DNA of 64,000 nucleotides from Eurosta solidaginis (lineage: Eukaryota; Arthropoda; Insecta; Diptera; Tephritidae): positions 278,902,662 to 278,966,661 of the forward strand of contig NC_090322.1 of assembly GCF_040869045.1 (NCBI RefSeq). The letters run 5' to 3'. This document shows positions 32,690 through 42,024 of this stretch, piece by piece (positions within the stretch are counted from its first letter, which is position 1; each line of letters opens with the position of its first letter). Below the pieces are notes generated by a model. The model had not been told where the DNA came from and did not search any database. It saw only the letters and a list, made by a program, of their open reading frames with translations. Both the position numbers and the translations under genes were made by a program.

Positions 32690-34863
32690 AGTGGCGTCGA
32701 GCGAACTCCTCCTAACCCTTGAGGAGGGTTCGTTTGACGTGGCGCTGATGAGCCGTGGCTCTCATCGGGAGGAAAGGTTTCTGGACTTAGCGCGCGCGGG
32801 TTTGGCGTTTACTATGCGCAAACGGAAGGACGGATGCGAGCTGTAGTAATGGTAAGGTAACAGCTGCATTCATACATGCTGCCAATTACACTACTGAGGA
32901 CCTCGTAGTGGTGGCCGTTGAGCAAAAGAATAAGCAGGCATTTATCTTGGCGTCCTGCCATATGGCCCATGCTGCGGAGGTTCCACCGATGGAGTGCAAA
33001 TGGCTAGTACAGGAGGAAGGGCGCAAAGGGCGGTTGGTCATAGGCGCAGATGCAAATGCGCACCACAATGCGTGGGGAGGAGCAGATACGAACGAGAGAG
33101 GCAAATCTCTATTTTGTTACATCCAGCAAACCAATTTGCAGATAGCCATCAGGGGAAATTTCCCTACATACATTGGTCCAACATCCAGCAATGTTCTGAA
33201 TATTACATTGACCTCCGAGCGTGATATATCAAGGTATGATTGGATGGTTCTTGATATACCATCCTTCTCCGACCATGCGTATATCAGCTTCAGCACCCCC
33301 CCAAAGAGGGTAGAGAAGGGAGGAGCCTTTAGAAACCCTACGTCAACGAACTGGACTAAATTCCAGAAACAGGTAGAAACAAAACTGGGACAACCCAAAG
33401 AGGTTTCCAATGTGGAGGAACTGGAGTCGAATGAATTCCTAACAATGACGCTTATGACTGCGTATAACAAAGCTTGCCCTCTAAGAAGATTCAGAGGAAA
33501 AGCAAAGCCGCCATGGTGGAGCAATGAGCTGCGTCTTCTAAGAAGACAGGTAAAAGAGATGTTTAAGCTCGCAAAGACCGCGGAAAGCGAAGCGTATCGG
33601 GACGAGTTCATCGATCTACTGAGGATCTACAAGTGTGAAATTTCCACGGCGAAGAGAATCTCATGGAAAAGTTTATGTACGGACATAGAGTGCTCCAGCA
33701 AAACAGCACGGTTGAAAAAAGGCCTAGCAAGGGGAAACATAGTCCTGGGACAAATAAAGAAAGAGAACGGGGAATGGTCACGTATTAGTGAGGAATCCCT
33801 TGAGGTGTTTCTCGACACCCATTTCCCATCGGGAGACGGTTTAGAAGAGCCAGCAGACATCACTCACACTTCCATCACGGAGCGGGTAGTGCCGGGCTTG
33901 GTAACCGATACCAAGACCGAATGGGCAATGAAAACGTTTTCTAAGTTTAAATCGCCGGGCCCAGACGGTATATTCCCGGCCATGCTACAAGTTTCAAGTA
34001 TGGCGGTCGTGGAATGGCTTAAAATAATATTCGATGGGTGCATAAGGCTGAATCATGTTCCGCACTCTTGGAGAACTGCTCGTGTAGCTTTCCTACCAAA
34101 GGCGGGGAAGATCGGTCACGTGTATCCCAAAGACTATAGACCCATTAGCTTAACATCGTTTCTGCTCAAAACCTTTGAGAGGCTGATAGATGTGTACATA
34201 AAGTCCGTGTATCCCAAAGACTATAGACCCATTAGCTTAACATCATTTCTGCTCAAAACCTTTGAGAGGCTGATAGATGTGTACATAAAGTCCAACGTCC
34301 ACAACACAGCATGCGTACACCAAAGGCAAGTCGGTAGGCACCGTATGCTCTAGGAGTCTCCTTGGACATTGCCGGGGCTTTCAATAATGTTTCTAAATGG
34401 GCGATTATGGATGGTCTTAATTACATTAAAGTACATCCCGCCTTAATCAGATGGATCGGCTGCACGTTAAATTGCAGGAAGATTACATCGCAATGGGGAT
34501 TGTACGAGGCCACGAAATCAATGGAGGGGGCACGCCGCAGGGAGGGGTGCTATCACCTCTGCTGTGGACGCTGGGCATCAACCAACTGCTCAGGCAATTC
34601 GATGAGGGACCCGGAAAACTTACAGCTTACGCAGATGACGTTGCAATTGTCATAAGTGGAAAGTGCCGTCCAACGATTAGTTCTTTGATGGATCGGGCGC
34701 TTCGGGACATTCATACCTGGGCATCTAATGTCGGGTTGAAAGTCAATGCGGAGAAGATGGATATGGTCTTGTTTACAAAGAGGTACAAGGTCCCAAATTG
34801 GACCAGGCCTAAGTTAGGAGGGATAACCTTACAAGAGAAACCTTTCACAAAATATCTAGGAAT
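32690..34863 (+). pseudogene. LOA LINE ORF2: APE endonuclease and RT
   Basis: The start (SKVASSELLLTLEEGSFDVA) is frameshifted after about 40 codons. A long frame from 32908 to 34353 holds endonuclease motifs (GRKGRLVIGADANAHHNAWG, LFCYIQQTNLQI, FSDHAYISF), a basic linker, and the RT fingers (KTFSKFKSPGPDGIFPAMLQ, VPHSWRTARVAFLPKAGK, YPKDYRPISLTSFLLKTFER). An 87-base tandem duplication (34120-34206 and 34207-34293) repeats YPKDYRPISLTSFLLK in frame. After a shift come LDIAGAFNNVSKWAIMDGLN (34359-) and, in a further frame, GTPQGGVLSPLLWTL and TAYADDVAIVISG. The text stops at KYLGI (34863), where the LTR begins. The protein nicks target DNA and reverse-transcribes its own RNA. This copy cannot. 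Confidence 0.85.
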
Positions 34864-34864
34864 C

Positions 34865-35086
34865 TGTCAGGAACACACCTATCATCGGTTCAGGAACACA
34901 CATACAATCGATTCACAATACACATTCCTATATATACATATTACTGCACAACCACTTTTATTGTACACACTTTGCATATACATATTATTAAAGATTGTTC
35001 TAGACACGAACTATAATAAAATACGTGCCTTCTCAATCTATTTTATTTAACAAAAGTAATTTGTACCAAAGTTAAGGTACATTACA
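34865..35086 (+). repeat. Short LTR (222 bp) of a gypsy-like element
   Basis: Begins TGTCAGGAACAC, ends ..GGTACATTACA, with an AATAAA signal near 35015. It is followed at once by a primer-binding site (35087-35104, tggtgccgaaacccgg) complementary to the 3' end of tRNA-Phe. The left side joins LINE sequence (ctaggaatc) without an evident TSD. Confidence 0.75.
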
Positions 35087-35116
35087 TGGTGCCGAAACCC
35101 GGATTAAAGCGAAAAA

Positions 35117-35349
35117 ATGCCAGAATCAGCAACTAATAGCGAAAAACCGGACCACAATATTAGACCACCAAAAAGTTTTGTCATCAACAATTACCAAAAT
35201 GCGGCAAACGAGTGGAAATTGTGGCTTCAACAATTCGAGTGGTACGCGATCGCGACAGAACTGGATACTAAGAAACCAGAAGTGCAAGTCGCAGTATTCA
35301 TGTCGTCGGTAGGAAATGACGCAGCAGTCGTTAAAACAAGCTTCTCGTA
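35117..35349 (+). pseudogene. Gypsy-like gag, N-terminal fragment
   Basis: ATG at 35117 opens 77 codons (MPESATNSEKPDHNIRPPKS, NNYQNAANEWKLWLQQFEWY, LDTKKPEVQVAVFMSSVGND) typical of the start of Gag in Ty3/gypsy elements. It is cut after KTSFS, where LINE 3' UTR sequence resumes (cctcatggaccggccagttc). No protease, RT or second LTR is present. Confidence 0.7.
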
Positions 35350-35420
35350 ACACTTCGGCCTCAATCAGTCTACGTGAGGTCCTCATGGACCGGCCAGTTC
35401 AACCTAACCTAACCTAACCT

Positions 35421-35640
35421 TTACTCTCTCGACAACACGATTAAGAGATTTAGAATTTAGTTTGTAGATAAAGTATGTGGCAGTTGTCTTTTTGCAATAA
35501 GACACAACACAGCATTTGTTTGAATTTAAATATAAATTATTGTCAGCGCACCATCCGGCAAAAGAGTCCAGATCAAAACCGTTAGAAATAGTTTGACAAA
35601 TAAATAGTATTTTTTGTGAAATATATAGTTTTAGTGTTTT
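35421..35640 (-). pseudogene. Older LINE RT, part upstream of the LOA insertion
   Basis: In minus frame FDLDSFAGWCADNNLYLNSN, KCCVVSYCKKTTATYFIYKL and SLNRVVERV run up to the LOA target site and continue at 30786 with KDLGVIFYSKLS. The WC-x-x-N-x-LxLNxxKC block is the RT palm to thumb link. Confidence 0.7.
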
Positions 35641-35709
35641 ATTTCAATCATTAAAGGAGAGGAGTGATGGGAAAACATATTGAGTAAAAAGTGCTAAGTC
35701 AGGAGAAAC

Positions 35710-36785
35710 AAGTAAGGACGGGACTGTCTTCGGGGCTGAAGAATAATCTTATCCCATTCGTAATCTACAAATAATGCGCTGTATAAGATAAGAAATATAT
35801 AGTGAACAGATGTACATACCTAAACGATTTTAAGATAAATATAAAAAAATGGCAAAAAACCCCCTTATCTGAACGATCGGTTGTATGGGATATATATTAT
35901 ATATAGCTCCGATCGAAATAATTTTTACAGGAAATCTTCTATGATATATATTAGAATATATATCACCAAGTTTCACGTTTTTATATTGGAAACTAAGGGA
36001 GAAATGGCCAAAAAATGTTCTATCTGAACGATCGGTTGTATGGGATATATATTATATATAGCTCCGATCGAAATGATTTTTTCATGAAATCTTCTATGAT
36101 ATATTAGAATAAATATCACCAAGTTTAACGTTTTTATATTAAAAATTAAGGGAGAAATTGCCAAAAGTCTTTCTATCTGAACGATCGGTTGTATGGGATA
36201 TACATATACATATATAGCTCCGATCAAAGTGATTTTTTCAGAAAATCTTCTATGATATATTAAAATATATATCACCGAGTTTCACGTTTTTACTTTCTAA
36301 ATTAGGGGAGAAATGGACAAAAATCTTTCTATCTGAACGATCGGTTGTATGGGATATAACTATATATAGCTCCGATCAAAGTGATTTTTTCAGGATATCT
36401 TCCATGATATATTAGAATATATATCACAGAGTTTACGTTTATACTTTCTAAGTTGCGGCAGAAATTACCAAAATCGCCTTATCTGAACGATCGATCGGTT
36501 GTATGGGAGATATATGTTATAGTGGTCCGATCCTACCGGATCCGACAAATGTCTAATATAATACAAAAATACATCCTTGTGCCAAATTTCATTGAGATAT
36601 CTCAAAATTTGAGGGACTAGTTTGCATTCAAACAGACAGACGGACATGGCTATATCAACTCAGTTCGTCGCCCTGATCAATTCGGTATACTTAATGGTGA
36701 ATCTATGTTCTATATTTCTCAACGTTACAAACATCGGACCAAAGTTAATATACCATTTCATGTTCATGAAAGGTATAAAAATTTG
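35710..36785 (+). repeat. Fly interspersed repeat with five ~153-bp units, copy B
   Basis: The head aagtaaggacgggactgtct is followed by five units beginning gaacgatcggttgtatggga near 35871, 36026, 36179, 36335 and 36485 (spacing 150-156). The tail contains agacagacggacatggctat, atcaactcagttcgtcgccc and tcatgttcatgaaaggtat. It is inverted relative to the two-unit copy at 21221-21895. Class unresolved. Confidence 0.85.
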
Positions 36786-37122
36786 TTATGAGTGCGAAAA
36801 TTGTGCTAAGTCATAAAATAGCTGCTGAGTTGGCATACATGATTTTTATTTATCTTTTCCAAAGCTTCTACAGTCAAAAGCATTGCAAGTAAGGTATCCC
36901 CATTTACAGTTTTGAAAAAGGTTATTTCAAAAGTTATTCATTTTTTTCGTCTCCTGTAAAATTCGTAAAAGTTGACCTAGCACATTTTCACATTAAGCTA
37001 ACGATGTTTTAAACGAAAATTTCACCAAATATGCGTACAAAATTCAATTCAATTTACAGAACAATAAACTAAATTTTCAACAAACAAAACAGAAAAAACA
37101 ACGCAACATTCATTCGATCTCG

Positions 37123-37152
37123 GGCGTTACAACGTACGCCGGGTAAAGCTAG
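37123..37152 (+). other. Helitron 2 3' terminus: hairpin plus CTAG
   Basis: Stem ggcgt (37123-37127) and acgcc (37136-37140), loop tacaacgt, spacer gggtaaag and CTAG 37149-37152. Compared with 28700-28728, stem bases changed on both sides so that pairing is kept. Confidence 0.75.
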
Positions 37153-37189
37153 TTATATATAAACGCAATTAGGTTTATATAAGTAACAC

Positions 37190-37410
37190 CTTGGGGAGTG
37201 TTATCGATGTTGATGGTCCTTTGTCGGATGCAGATCTGGTGCGTTCCGGTACCAAGCCCGACCATCTCGCAACGATTTGTTATGACCACATTAAAGGGTT
37301 GCGCTACACAACCCCTTGAATATGTTTGGTATTTTAGTCGCCTCTTACGACAGGCATACCTACCGCGGGTATATTCTGACCCTCTAACCCGCTGGGGGAT
37401 ACTTAGGCCT
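37190..37410. repeat. Interspersed repeat X, copy b
   Basis: Shares cttggggagtgttatcgatg with remembered relatives, and accaagcccgaccatctcgc, atgaccacattaaagg and gttgcgctacacaacccctt with copy a (29908-30250). It extends further into tttagtcgcctcttacgaca and ccctctaacccgctggggga, which copy a lacks. Confidence 0.7.
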
Positions 37411-37875
37411 TTTAAGTAGATGATAATACACTAAATGTTTATAAGCCTTCGTTCAGTAAATATTTAATAACGTCATATTCATTTTTCATCTATGTTATAG
37501 CTAATAGGCATGTTTTTACCAGATTGTAAACTTATTAGTCTTAGTGTTAATTATTGTATGATTTGATTCAGTTTAGTTAGTTTTTATTATAAATTGATAG
37601 ATTTAGATTTATTCGTAAAGTGATTTCAAGGAACGTTATAAAACTGATAATTGAAACTGAAGCCTCTGCTACAACTGTTTAGCCAAAAAGATTAACGTAA
37701 CTTTGTGCTCCCCAAAAGAATATAGAAACAATTTTGCAGGAAACTCATTTTTTGGAGAATTTGTATAAAAAATGAAGCAATCAAAATTGAATACTTTTGT
37801 AATACAAGTAAATACTGGGAAATAGAGCAACCGAAAAAGTGAGGTTATGTTGTTAATATCACCTCTATTATTACA
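37411..37875. other. Probable 3' flank of the 37.9-39.2 kb gene, with a short repeat
   Basis: No coding frame. 37673-37735 is the inverse of 12361-12424. Confidence 0.4.
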
Positions 37876-39187
37876 TCACGAACCTGGCGTATGCGAACAA
37901 AGCTCTTGGCATAAAACCTAAAACACCCCAAAAAAGCTAAGGCCCCAAAAAAATTCAAAATGGTAAAAAAGTAAGAATATGAATATAAGGAAACTTGTTT
38001 GATTATGTCTTGATGGATTTAGCACAGGATTTACCTCAATCCGACCATAATGGAAGTCAGCCCGTTCATTGCTGTGCACATTACGACGTTTTCTCTTTGA
38101 ACGACGTTGTTGCATCTGAACAAGCACATTGGGAGTAAAAAGTTGAAAAATACGTAAAAACATTTCTTGGCCATAGTGTTCAGGCAACGTCCGCTGTTCG
38201 TCAACCTCCATAAAACCCAAAAAGGTTTGAGGCGGTGTTGGCAGGCGTTCGGGATTAGAGTCCTCAGATGATGAATTTAATTCTGATACATTGCGCTCTT
38301 TTGATATGGCCATAGCAGCATTATGTTTTGCTATTCGTGGCCTGATATCATATTTTTTTGCAACATGTGAATTGACTGTTCTGTCAATAGTTTGGGTTAC
38401 TGATGTTGACGTAGTCGAGCGTGCTAAAAGGCTTGCCGCTGCTTTTGCTACCATATTTTCAGTACGTGCTTTGTTAAGAGCTTGTCTCAAATTCAACCGG
38501 CTAATTTTAACATTTTTCGATACAGGTATATTAATTTGTTGTTCCAGACTGCTAGAGAAGACATCGGCGCAATTCGTTTCTAATTTACCAACAACATTTT
38601 TATCTTCTACAAGATTCATTTGTAAAAATTTAGAAGCATCTTCAAGACTATCATTACCTTGAACAGCTCCACTATTTTGTACTATTCTTTGAGAAATTGG
38701 TTTCAACAAAGACATTTGAGACAAACAGTTGATATTTCCTTCAGAATCTTGTAATTGGCTCGTTTCATTCAATTTTAATTCTTCGTTGAGACTGCTGTAC
38801 TCGTTTTTGCTTTTAGTCCATGGTATTTCTTTAACTTCTTCATTAAGTGAAAACAAATTGGTCTCCTCTTCTGAATCTTCAATTTCATAAACAGTCTTTT
38901 CGTTTTGCACTTCAAAATATTTTTCAATAAGCTTTTGTTCAGTGTTTCGAAAGAGTACAGTAGCAGGTAGTACTTCAATTGTAAGATCATTTATAAGCGG
39001 TACTACTTCTCGAGATATCAAAGCATTTAATGCATCATTATTTATTTGAACATCATTTCTTTTAAGCATTTTGTAGAATTCGTCCATAATCCGACGCAAA
39101 CGAAGAAACAAGAAATGTTGTTCGGCGTTGATCTCGTAAATCTCCGATTCGATTTCGTCTAAAATGCGCTGTTTCTGTACTGGATCC
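37876..39187 (-). CDS. Candidate host gene, last two exons (unrecognised, ~397 aa)
   Basis: A large exon begins after a tattttcag acceptor (exon from 39187) with DPVQKQRILDEIESEIYEIN and runs open to a GAG/GTAAAT donor at 38035. The intron 37918-38034 joins to a 42-base last exon (37876-37917) reading VLCQELCSHTPGS and a stop. The N-terminal part is helical (FLRLRRIMDEFYKMLKRNDV), the middle is acidic and Ser-rich, and the C-terminal part has PTPPQTFLGFMEVDEQRTLP, EHYGQEMFLRIFQLFTPNVL and a basic stretch QQRRSKRKRRN suited to nuclear import. No stop interrupts about 384 codons of exon. I do not recognise the family. Upstream exons are not seen. A 20.6-kb nested retroelement inserted 183 bases 5' of the exon, presumably in an intron. 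Confidence 0.6.
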
Positions 39188-39374
39188 TGAAAATAATATC
39201 ATGAAATTAATTTCGCGAAATAATATTAATTTAATTGAGTTATTGTTGTGAAATGGTTCTTTTATATTCCTTTGATATCGCAAAACTAGGCTGATCATTT
39301 TCCACCTTATCTTTCCATTACTCCTCGAACTATACATACATTTGTGTTTTATGAGGAACATCGACCTTTAATAT

Positions 39375-39958
39375 TGTAACGAATTTACTGCAATTCCCCT
39401 TCTTTGCAATCTTCTACTAACGTTCTTATCGCTAAACTGTTGAATAAATAACTCCAATATTGAATAATGGAACAATGGCCTTTATTAAAGTACTTCACAA
39501 TAACACTTATACTTTGCAATTGCTTAATAACCAAACTGACTGATAGCTTAAATGAAACTGATCTCTCGCCTCCACTGTCGTCTCCCTTTTATACTGTCCG
39601 ACCTCCTCGTTGCATATTTCTAGGCTTTTCTAATTCCAGAACTTACTAGTTAGTTATAAATTTCTCAGCTACAACTACAGATGTATAATTTTTATAGCTT
39701 CTCTCAAACCCCATGCGCTTGTATGTGTGAGCGACACTTCCAAAATCACAATTGCATACCTTTAGGAGCATTTCAGATAAGATATCTGCATGTAGTTGTG
39801 CGTTGCTCTCAGCTGCCTGTACCTACATATGTGTAGACATAATGATTGATTCGTTTATGTAGATACATAATGATTGATTTATGGATTGCATGCACAGGCG
39901 CTGCTTAGCATCGGCTTAGAGATGGCAGCACCCCTTAGTTTTGCTAACATTCGTAACA
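39375..39958 (-). repeat. 3' LTR of gypsy element 3
   Basis: 584 bp with TGTTACGAAT...CGTTACA ends in minus orientation. It contains a TATA box (cagtataaaaggg near 39585) and an ataaag-type polyadenylation signal. Nearly the same as 59350-59938. Confidence 0.9.
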
Positions 39959-39969
39959 CTGCCCTCCAT

Positions 39970-40568
39970 CTAAGTCTGATCGTCCCGATCAGACAAATCT
40001 CCCGATCTAAACGCCGCTAGCATCTCCAAATGTCCCACTCTTTTACTCCGTGGTTTCCTAGTGGTTTGTATGCGGTAGATGGTATCACTGATATTCTGCA
40101 CAACTTTGTACGGGCCTTCCCAACTGCACCGAGTCTTGGATGGAACACCTTTCCGCCGGTGAGGGTTGTATAACAGTACCAAATCTCCCTCCAAGAAACC
40201 TTCCGAATTATTGTTCTCATCGTACCTGCGTTTCATCTTACTACTCATTATCCTTGATCGTTCCCTCGCACTCTGTTGTTTGGCCAATGAACTCCTTTGT
40301 AGAGCTGGCTCTTGACGGATTGGCTTCACATACTCAGTATCGTTCCGACGTTTCCCAACAGAAGTGCGCGCTGGCTTGAAACCACCCTTGCATTCTTTCT
40401 GGAAAATTCTTTCAGTCGTTTTAGTGCGTCCATTAGGTTTTGACAGTGCCAGTGTTTCTCTCGCAGGTACTTTTGATTTCGCTTTATTTTGCCCATTCGA
40501 TCCATCAACCCTTGCTTGATCTACTTTCCTTGACTTTCTTGGTCTCTGTCAAATCTTCTCCACCAGTA
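39970..40568 (-). pseudogene. Element 3 pol end: integrase C-terminal domain
   Basis: The frame from 40329 to 39970 reads MSSKMKRRYDENNNSEGFLE, GDLVLLYNPHRRKGVPSKTR, CSWEGPYKVVQNISDTIYRI and ends DLSDRDDQT, matching position by position the last 90 codons of element 1. It is the small barrel domain that helps integrase hold DNA. The preceding 240 bases are frameshifted and no catalytic core is present. Confidence 0.8.
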
Positions 40569-40572
40569 CCCG

Positions 40573-41097
40573 TATTGTGTTCGGCTTCCCTTGCCGAACG
40601 AGAACTCACCCTCGATTACAGTGGAGTCCCTGATACACGCTGCTTTCAAATTCTTCACCGTCTCTAACATCGTGGAGGGCGCCGCCTCCAGATTGTGGCC
40701 ATTCTTAGCAAAAATTTATTAAAAGGAGTTAACGTGGCGGCCTTCTCCGCCAGATTTTCATTGTCCACCAGAAAAAGACTTTACTTTATTTAATATTTAA
40801 ATAACACTTTACTTTATTTCGAAGAGAACACGTCCACTGATACCAGTTGCCAGAATTATATTGATGGCGGTGAAACATGAAAATGTCGATGTCACTCTTG
40901 CCAATCGTTTTTCATGTTTCACCCTACATATATCTGGTTCACTCTTACATATTACATTACAATATCTCATGACGTATTATGTTTATATTTTTTTCTTTCT
41001 CTTTTAATATTCACAATTAAATATCATTGTGAGTAACAATGTTGAGATGTGGCCATATGATTATTAAAAAGTTAATTTGGGGGATTTTATCCTCACA
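40573..41097 (-). repeat. 3' LTR of 412-like element 2
   Basis: 525 bp, minus orientation TGTGAGGATAAAATC...GAACACAATA. It differs from the 5' LTR (55195-) by small changes such as a 3-base gap near 40628 and a few substitutions. Confidence 0.9.
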
Positions 41098-41588
41098 TCA
41101 CCCTTTTTGGGGAAAGAAGAATTGACAAAGTGATCAATTTTGTCACATTCTTCTTTTGCCATAACTTATAAAAATTGTTGCGAACAAACGAATATATATT
41201 TATATTAGGGTGTACCTCCCCTTTTTAATTCGTTGGTTCGGAACCATTTTTATGACTGATTATTACAAATGAACTTAGAAGTAAAAATACTCAAATTTTA
41301 TTTACATTCATGTTTGTTTTGTTTGAATTTTCTTTTGTAAATAGTTACATTGTAATATATATTAGATTTGTTAAAGTCTTACATTTTTAGTCTTTGCTGT
41401 TTTGAAATATGTTTTTTGAATATACAAAATTTTGTGCTTTTTTTTTTTTTTGTTTGTTTTTTTTTTTGTTTGTTTTTTTTTTGTTTAACAATTTTTTTTT
41501 TGCCTTCGTGGCTGCTTAAATGCTAATAAGTAAATTTTGGATTTGTTTTTAATCAAATTTAAGGTTTAGTGAGAGTATTAAAGTAATG
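41098..41588. other. 3' untranslated region of element 2
   Basis: T-rich on the plus strand with long interrupted poly-T (41437-41501). No env-like frame. Next to the LTR lies ccccaaaaagggtga (minus), a possible priming tract. Confidence 0.5.
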
Positions 41589-42024
41589 TTAATTTACTTT
41601 ACTTAGGCGATTTTTATGTACTTCTTTTTCTTTGTTTTTGACTTCATCGAAAATAGTTACGTTAGGTTCGTTAATTTTAGTAATGATGAACGGACCTTGA
41701 TAAATATTTTCGTGTTTATGATGTGGTTCTTTGTGTAAAAGTACTCTATCTCCGATTTTTACAATTAAAGGTCGTGCCGTTTTATCGTACAGATTTTTAC
41801 TTTGTAATTTATTTTTATTAATTAGGTTTTGTGCCATTTTGTGCGTTTTCTGCATCCTAAACTTAACTTCTTTGGCGTAGTTTTCGACATTATAAATTGG
41901 GTCAATTGTTTCTTTTGTCAATTCATTAGGCAAAGTTGCCTTTTTCCCAAAGACTAATTCGTAAGGCGAAAATTGATTGTCGAAAACTGTGCTACTCGTA
42001 GTGTTGTGTAGGAAGGTAAAATAT
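41589..42024 (-). pseudogene. Element 2 integrase, C-terminal part split off by element 1
   Basis: The minus frame reads YFTFLHNTTSSTVFDNQFSP, YELVFGKKATLPNELTKETI, then a basic linker and IVKIGDRVLLHKEPHHKHEN, IYQGPFIITKINEPNVTIFD, ending at 41589. It continues the integrase that stops at 49012. The two parts are separated only by gypsy element 1. Confidence 0.85.

Larger units (their letters stand above)
30787..35419 (+). mobile_element. LOA-clade LINE, near full length, with TSD and CCTAA tail
   Basis: Flanked by a 12-base direct repeat with one mismatch (tttactctcttg at 30775-30786, tttactctctcg at 35420-35431), it ends in the tail (cctaa)n at 35398-35419. The GC-rich 5' UTR (30787-31160), ORF1 (31161-32400) and ORF2 (about 32690-34863) follow in order. 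The RT thumb and RNase H are missing, replaced by an LTR-gag fragment (34865-35349) before the normal 3' end. Frameshifts occur in both ORFs. Confidence 0.8.
29460..37003. mobile_element. Inverted-repeat element with 21-bp TIRs and 4-bp TSD (ATGT), superfamily unknown
   Basis: The first 21 bases (29460-29480, cgttagcttaatgtgaaaat plus g) are perfectly inverted at 36983-37003. The flanks are atgt at 29456-29459 and 37004-37007. A recurrent phrase gtgctaagtca is found near both ends (29480, 29610, 29635, 29782, 29805, 35690, 36803). The middle is filled by later insertions: a LINE remnant, a LOA LINE, a fly tandem repeat and a GTTGTTGTT repeat. About 1-1.5 kb remains that may belong to the element itself, with no transposase. 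Confidence 0.65.
28729..37152 (+). mobile_element. Helitron 2, directly downstream of Helitron 1, with large nested insertion
   Basis: It starts with TC immediately after the CTAG of Helitron 1 (tcttttataaaaattaaatt, ctgtgtgtgtgttccctatg), contains a helicase remnant (28876-29440), and ends at hairpin ggcgt / tacaacgt / acgcc (37123-37140), gggtaaag and CTAG (37149-37152), followed by T. The interior is split by the 7.5-kb inverted-repeat element at 29460-37003. Without that insertion it would be about 0.9 kb, so it is itself a 5'-and-middle-deleted derivative. Confidence 0.6.
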
